DNA of 64,000 nt, taken from the NCBI RefSeq assembly GCF_040801915.1, contig NZ_JBFMIA010000001.1, forward strand, positions 434,001 through 498,000, given 5' to 3'. This DNA is from Jeotgalibacillus marinus (GTDB lineage Bacteria > Bacillota > Bacilli > Bacillales > Jeotgalibacillaceae). Below, in pieces: positions 61,824 through 64,000 of the stretch. Numbering within the stretch: the first letter of the stretch is position 1; the number at the start of each line of letters is the position of its first letter. The notes below the pieces were generated by a model, which was not told where the DNA came from, ran no database searches, and worked only from the letters and a program-made list of their open reading frames with translations. Position numbers and translations under genes: made by a program.

Positions 61824-62243
61824 CTATTGATATGGTGGCGGTTCAGACTGACGGTTTTGTGATTGTGACAATTGTTGTTGGATTTTCGAAATCGCTCCAG
61901 GTGCCAAATCCATTAATCTTTCTAGAATGTGTGTACCATCGTTTAGATGATGCATTTTGACCCCGTCTTTTCCAACAATTAAAAATGCTATAGGCGTGAT
62001 GGACACTCCTCCACCACTTCCGCCCCCAAATGGATGTTCAGATGATTCCAACCCTCCACCCGTGTCATACTCTGATTGAAACTCACTTCCACCTGCCGCA
62101 AATCCAAAGCGTACTTTAGAAACCGTCATAATCGTACTACCATCGTGTGTTTCAACAGGATCTCCGATGATCGTGTTCACATCGACCATTTCCTTTAATT
62201 GTTCCATCGCTGTGGACATAAGTCCTTCAATTGGATGTTCCAT
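61824..62243 (-). CDS. ytfJ: GerW family sporulation protein YtfJ
   Basis: 139 aa. HPIEGLMSTAMEQLKEMVDV, then TVSKVRFGFAAGGSEF, a glycine-rich loop GGSGGGVSITPIAFLIV and a Q/S/P-rich tail. This is the YtfJ/GerW family, required for normal spore germination in B. subtilis. ATG at 62243; the start lies 17 bp inside the end of ytfI. Confidence 0.93.
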   Translation of the reverse strand: MEHPIEGLMSTAMEQLKEMVDVNTIIGDPVETHDGSTIMTVSKVRFGFAAGGSEFQSEYDTGGGLESSEHPFGGGSGGGVSITPIAFLIVGKDGVKMHHLNDGTHILERLMDLAPGAISKIQQQLSQSQNRQSEPPPYQ

Positions 62244-62874
62244 GAATCCCACCAGCCCTTTTTTGTTTTGACATTCCACTTTCTATCCATAGACGAATGC
62301 CGATTATCATAAGGTGCCCTAAGGGGATTGATACTATGCATGAAGCCGTCATTTTAAATACAACTTGTCCGTAGAGAGGGACAACATTATGTACTGGTTT
62401 GCATGCGATTGTCACTGTTCGTTCTAAAAACGTGCGAATCAACCCATGAACAGTCCACAAAAGAGCAGTGAGTGTTGCTGTATGATCCGCTTGACCTACA
62501 CCAAATCGAATATCGGTCGTTAAACGATCGACTGAGCTTTTTTTTACTATACGACGGATATGTTCTTTGCCATTTTTAACGGAATTTAAAAATTGGTCAT
62601 AGTTGTTTTTCATGTGCTGCAGATCATTTGGTGTGAACGTTTTCTCTTCTTTTTTATTTGATTGCTGTTCTTCATATTTTAATGAAAGTCCCTCTCTTTT
62701 CATAAAAGGGATCGATACCTTTTTCGAAAAGAGTCCATGTAAAAGTTTAATGGTAAACTCGATTCGATCATCGTTACCTGTTTTTATGAGCAACATGTAT
62801 ATACGTATCTTAGAGAAGAAGCAATAGATTACGACGAGCGTCAAGAAAGTGGTGACTCCTAGAAAAATCATCAT
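62227..62874 (-). CDS. ytfI: DUF2953 protein (YtfI-like)
   Basis: About 215 aa. One N-terminal membrane helix (about 1-22) and a large domain with FTIKLLHGLFSKKVSIPFMK, the DUF2953 core DIRFGVGQADHTATLTALLW and a C-terminal hydrophobic segment. In-frame ATGs also lie at 62892 and 62922; 62874 has AAAAGG upstream and opens on the helix. Overlaps ytfJ by 17 bp, so it is the same transcript. Function unknown, sporulation-linked by context. Confidence 0.85.
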   Translation of the reverse strand: MMIFLGVTTFLTLVVIYCFFSKIRIYMLLIKTGNDDRIEFTIKLLHGLFSKKVSIPFMKREGLSLKYEEQQSNKKEEKTFTPNDLQHMKNNYDQFLNSVKNGKEHIRRIVKKSSVDRLTTDIRFGVGQADHTATLTALLWTVHGLIRTFLERTVTIACKPVHNVVPLYGQVVFKMTASCIVSIPLGHLMIIGIRLWIESGMSKQKRAGGIHGTSN

Positions 62875-62924
62875 ACAATCCGACCTTTTCATTGTTTTCC
62901 CTATTATGTCCAATAACCACAAAA

Positions 62925-62954
62925 AAAACCTGCCACTAGTTCATGGCAGGTTTT
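62925..62954 (-). terminator. yteJ terminator
   Basis: AAAACCTGCCA with TGGCAGGTTTT, perfect 11-bp stem with the stop codon in the loop, then a T run. Confidence 0.9.
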
Positions 62955-63499
62955 ACGAGTACTGTTCTTTCGTGAATAACCGTTGTATCAGCTATAAAAT
63001 CGTGAATCCCTTGTTTTTTTGGTGTAAATGCAACAACAAGATATAGCGGAAATGTCAAAATGACGAGCGCTGTATGAATATAGCGTCCAATCAATTCTCT
63101 AAACACCACTGTAGACCAGCCTAGATCTTCCCTCTTAAGCGTAATGACTTTTAAGCCAAAAATCATTTTACCAAGTGTTTGTCCTAGAAACTTTGTCATC
63201 AATACAAAGTAAGCAAAATAGGTGATCGTTGTCACGATGTTAACTACACTAAACATTCCACCATCATTTGCAATTCCTATAATGCGAAAGACTGGATAAA
63301 CGAGTAACCCATTGATTGCTGCAATAACAAGTACATCAAATAAATAAGCCCAAACACGCATCCAAAATCCACCGTAGTGGGGAGTTAAAACTGGATTAGG
63401 CTTGTCGACAACACTTCTTTGCTCATACTCCTCGTTTCCAACCTGCTGCCCAGCAAGTGGTGCAGAAGGCTCAAGTGATCGCTCGTCTTTATGATTCAA
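62936..63499 (-). CDS. yteJ: RDD family membrane protein (YteJ-like)
   Basis: 187 aa. Hydrophilic N-terminal tail (1-40), then the RDD domain: GGFWMRVWAYLFDVLVIAA (arginine and aspartate of RDD), GQTLGKMIFGLKVI, FRELIGRYIH and a last helix ending at KKQGIHDFIADTTVIHE. About three or four membrane helices. Start TTG at 63499 with GGGAGG. The sppA stop is 14 bp upstream, so they are co-transcribed, as in B. subtilis. Confidence 0.92.
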   Translation of the reverse strand: MNHKDERSLEPSAPLAGQQVGNEEYEQRSVVDKPNPVLTPHYGGFWMRVWAYLFDVLVIAAINGLLVYPVFRIIGIANDGGMFSVVNIVTTITYFAYFVLMTKFLGQTLGKMIFGLKVITLKREDLGWSTVVFRELIGRYIHTALVILTFPLYLVVAFTPKKQGIHDFIADTTVIHERTVLVKPAMN

Positions 63500-63513
63500 T
63501 ATGTGTACCTCCC

Positions 63514-64000
63514 TTAACCAGCATACAAGTACATCGGACGTGGACCGCCTAGGCGATTCATAAATTCTGATAGTACCTGACCTTCTAAACCACCAAATAC
63601 TTTATTTGCTTGCAGTGAAAGTAACGACCCAAAGCTATTTGTCATCGTATAGTTGATTACTTGTGCTCCTTCAAGTTCAAGGTCTTCTTTTAACGCTGCA
63701 ATTACGTCTTCTTCATATCCGTATTCATCAATCAAGCCTAACTCTAGCGCTTGAATCCCATTGTAAATTCGACCATCAGCAATTTCTCTTACGCGTTCTT
63801 GTGACATTCCACGACCATTAGCAATGACGTCAACAAAACCATCATAGGAATCGTTTAAAATACTTTCAACGATCTCTATATCTTCTTGTTTAACTTCTCC
63901 TGTTGGACTGAGCATATCTTTAAATTCACCAGACGTGACGGTTACGAATTCAACTCCGAATTGCTCAGCTAATTTACCATAGTTAACGCTTTGTAAGATC
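63514..64000 (-). CDS. sppA: Signal peptide peptidase SppA (partial, 5' end outside window)
   Basis: Membrane serine peptidase that clears signal peptides. The last 161 residues are visible, read from the right edge: ILQSVNYGKLAEQFGVEFV, then SGEFKDMLSPTGEV with the likely catalytic Lys, GFVDVIANGRGMSQERVREI, ADGRIYNGIQALELGLID, and a Gly-Pro-Arg tail. The nucleophile Ser and the signal anchor lie outside the window. An internal ATG at 63915 is not the real start. Confidence 0.95.
   Translation of the reverse strand, partial: ILQSVNYGKLAEQFGVEFVTVTSGEFKDMLSPTGEVKQEDIEIVESILNDSYDGFVDVIANGRGMSQERVREIADGRIYNGIQALELGLIDEYGYEEDVIAALKEDLELEGAQVINYTMTNSFGSLLSLQANKVFGGLEGQVLSEFMNRLGGPRPMYLYAG

Overview
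The window is a chromosomal segment of a low-GC, endospore-forming member of the Bacillaceae. The evidence is a spore-specific gene (sspI), a GerW-type sporulation gene (ytfJ), sigma-W, CcpA and CcpN control sites, two T-box leaders, and a gene order that largely follows the Bacillus subtilis polX to sppA region. HflK/HflC between polA and phoR, and the overall protein flavour, would fit an alkaliphile-related genus. That placement is inference. Both edges cut genes: polX on the left (3' part missing) and sppA on the right (5' part missing). I recognised no tRNA, rRNA, CRISPR array or intact insertion sequence.

Layout. 1-3.2 kb: polX, cvpA, zapA and the divergent rnhC. 3.2-4.8 kb: a small accessory islet between rnhC and pheT, with one membrane-anchored protein of unknown function and decayed mobile-element genes, including a serine recombinase whose two halves face away from each other. 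4.85-9.5 kb: pheT, pheS with a Phe T-box, and a SpoU-type rRNA methyltransferase. 9.6-13.6 kb: sspI, a small-multidrug-export-like membrane protein, an M42 aminopeptidase, a 750-bp gene-free stretch of modular repeats, a possible IS end and a 22-bp inverted repeat, then a dimeric dUTPase, ysdB with a textbook sigma-W promoter, and ysdA. 13.7-17.7 kb: the infC-rpmI-rplT operon (infC starts with AUU behind an L20-type leader) and thrS with its T-box. 17.7-23.2 kb: nrdR-dnaB-dnaI, a small cytosolic protein, speD and gapB with two CcpN boxes. 23.3-29.6 kb: polA-mutM-coaE and hflK-hflC. 29.9-36.9 kb: phoP-phoR, a MaoC-like gene and the TCA operon citZ-icd-mdh under a promoter carrying a perfect cre. 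37.2-46.2 kb: two membrane proteins (DUF441, AI-2E family), fxsA, pfkA-pyk, accD-accA and a malic enzyme. 46.3-64 kb: nrnA-dnaE, ytpI, ytoI, ytkL, an M24 peptidase, ald, DUF4064, uspA, ecsC-like, ackA with a cre, ytxK, tpx, ytfI-ytfJ, yteJ and sppA.

Functionally most of the window is central metabolism (glycolysis, TCA, gluconeogenic GapB, acetate overflow, fatty-acid initiation), replication and repair (PolX, PolA, DnaE, DnaB/DnaI, MutM, dUTPase, RNase HIII, NrnA) and translation (PheRS, ThrRS, IF3, L35, L20). The visible control sites fit the carbon logic: citZ has a cre at its start point, ackA has one upstream, and gapB has CcpN boxes over its promoter.

I found no strong case for an unknown multi-gene system. 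The least explained parts are the 3.2-4.8 kb islet, the repeat tract at 11.6-12.25 kb, the structured gap between the MaoC-like gene and phoP (32.5-32.8 kb) and the gap at 57.25-57.64 kb. All function calls rest on motif recognition and remembered family features. No database search was possible.
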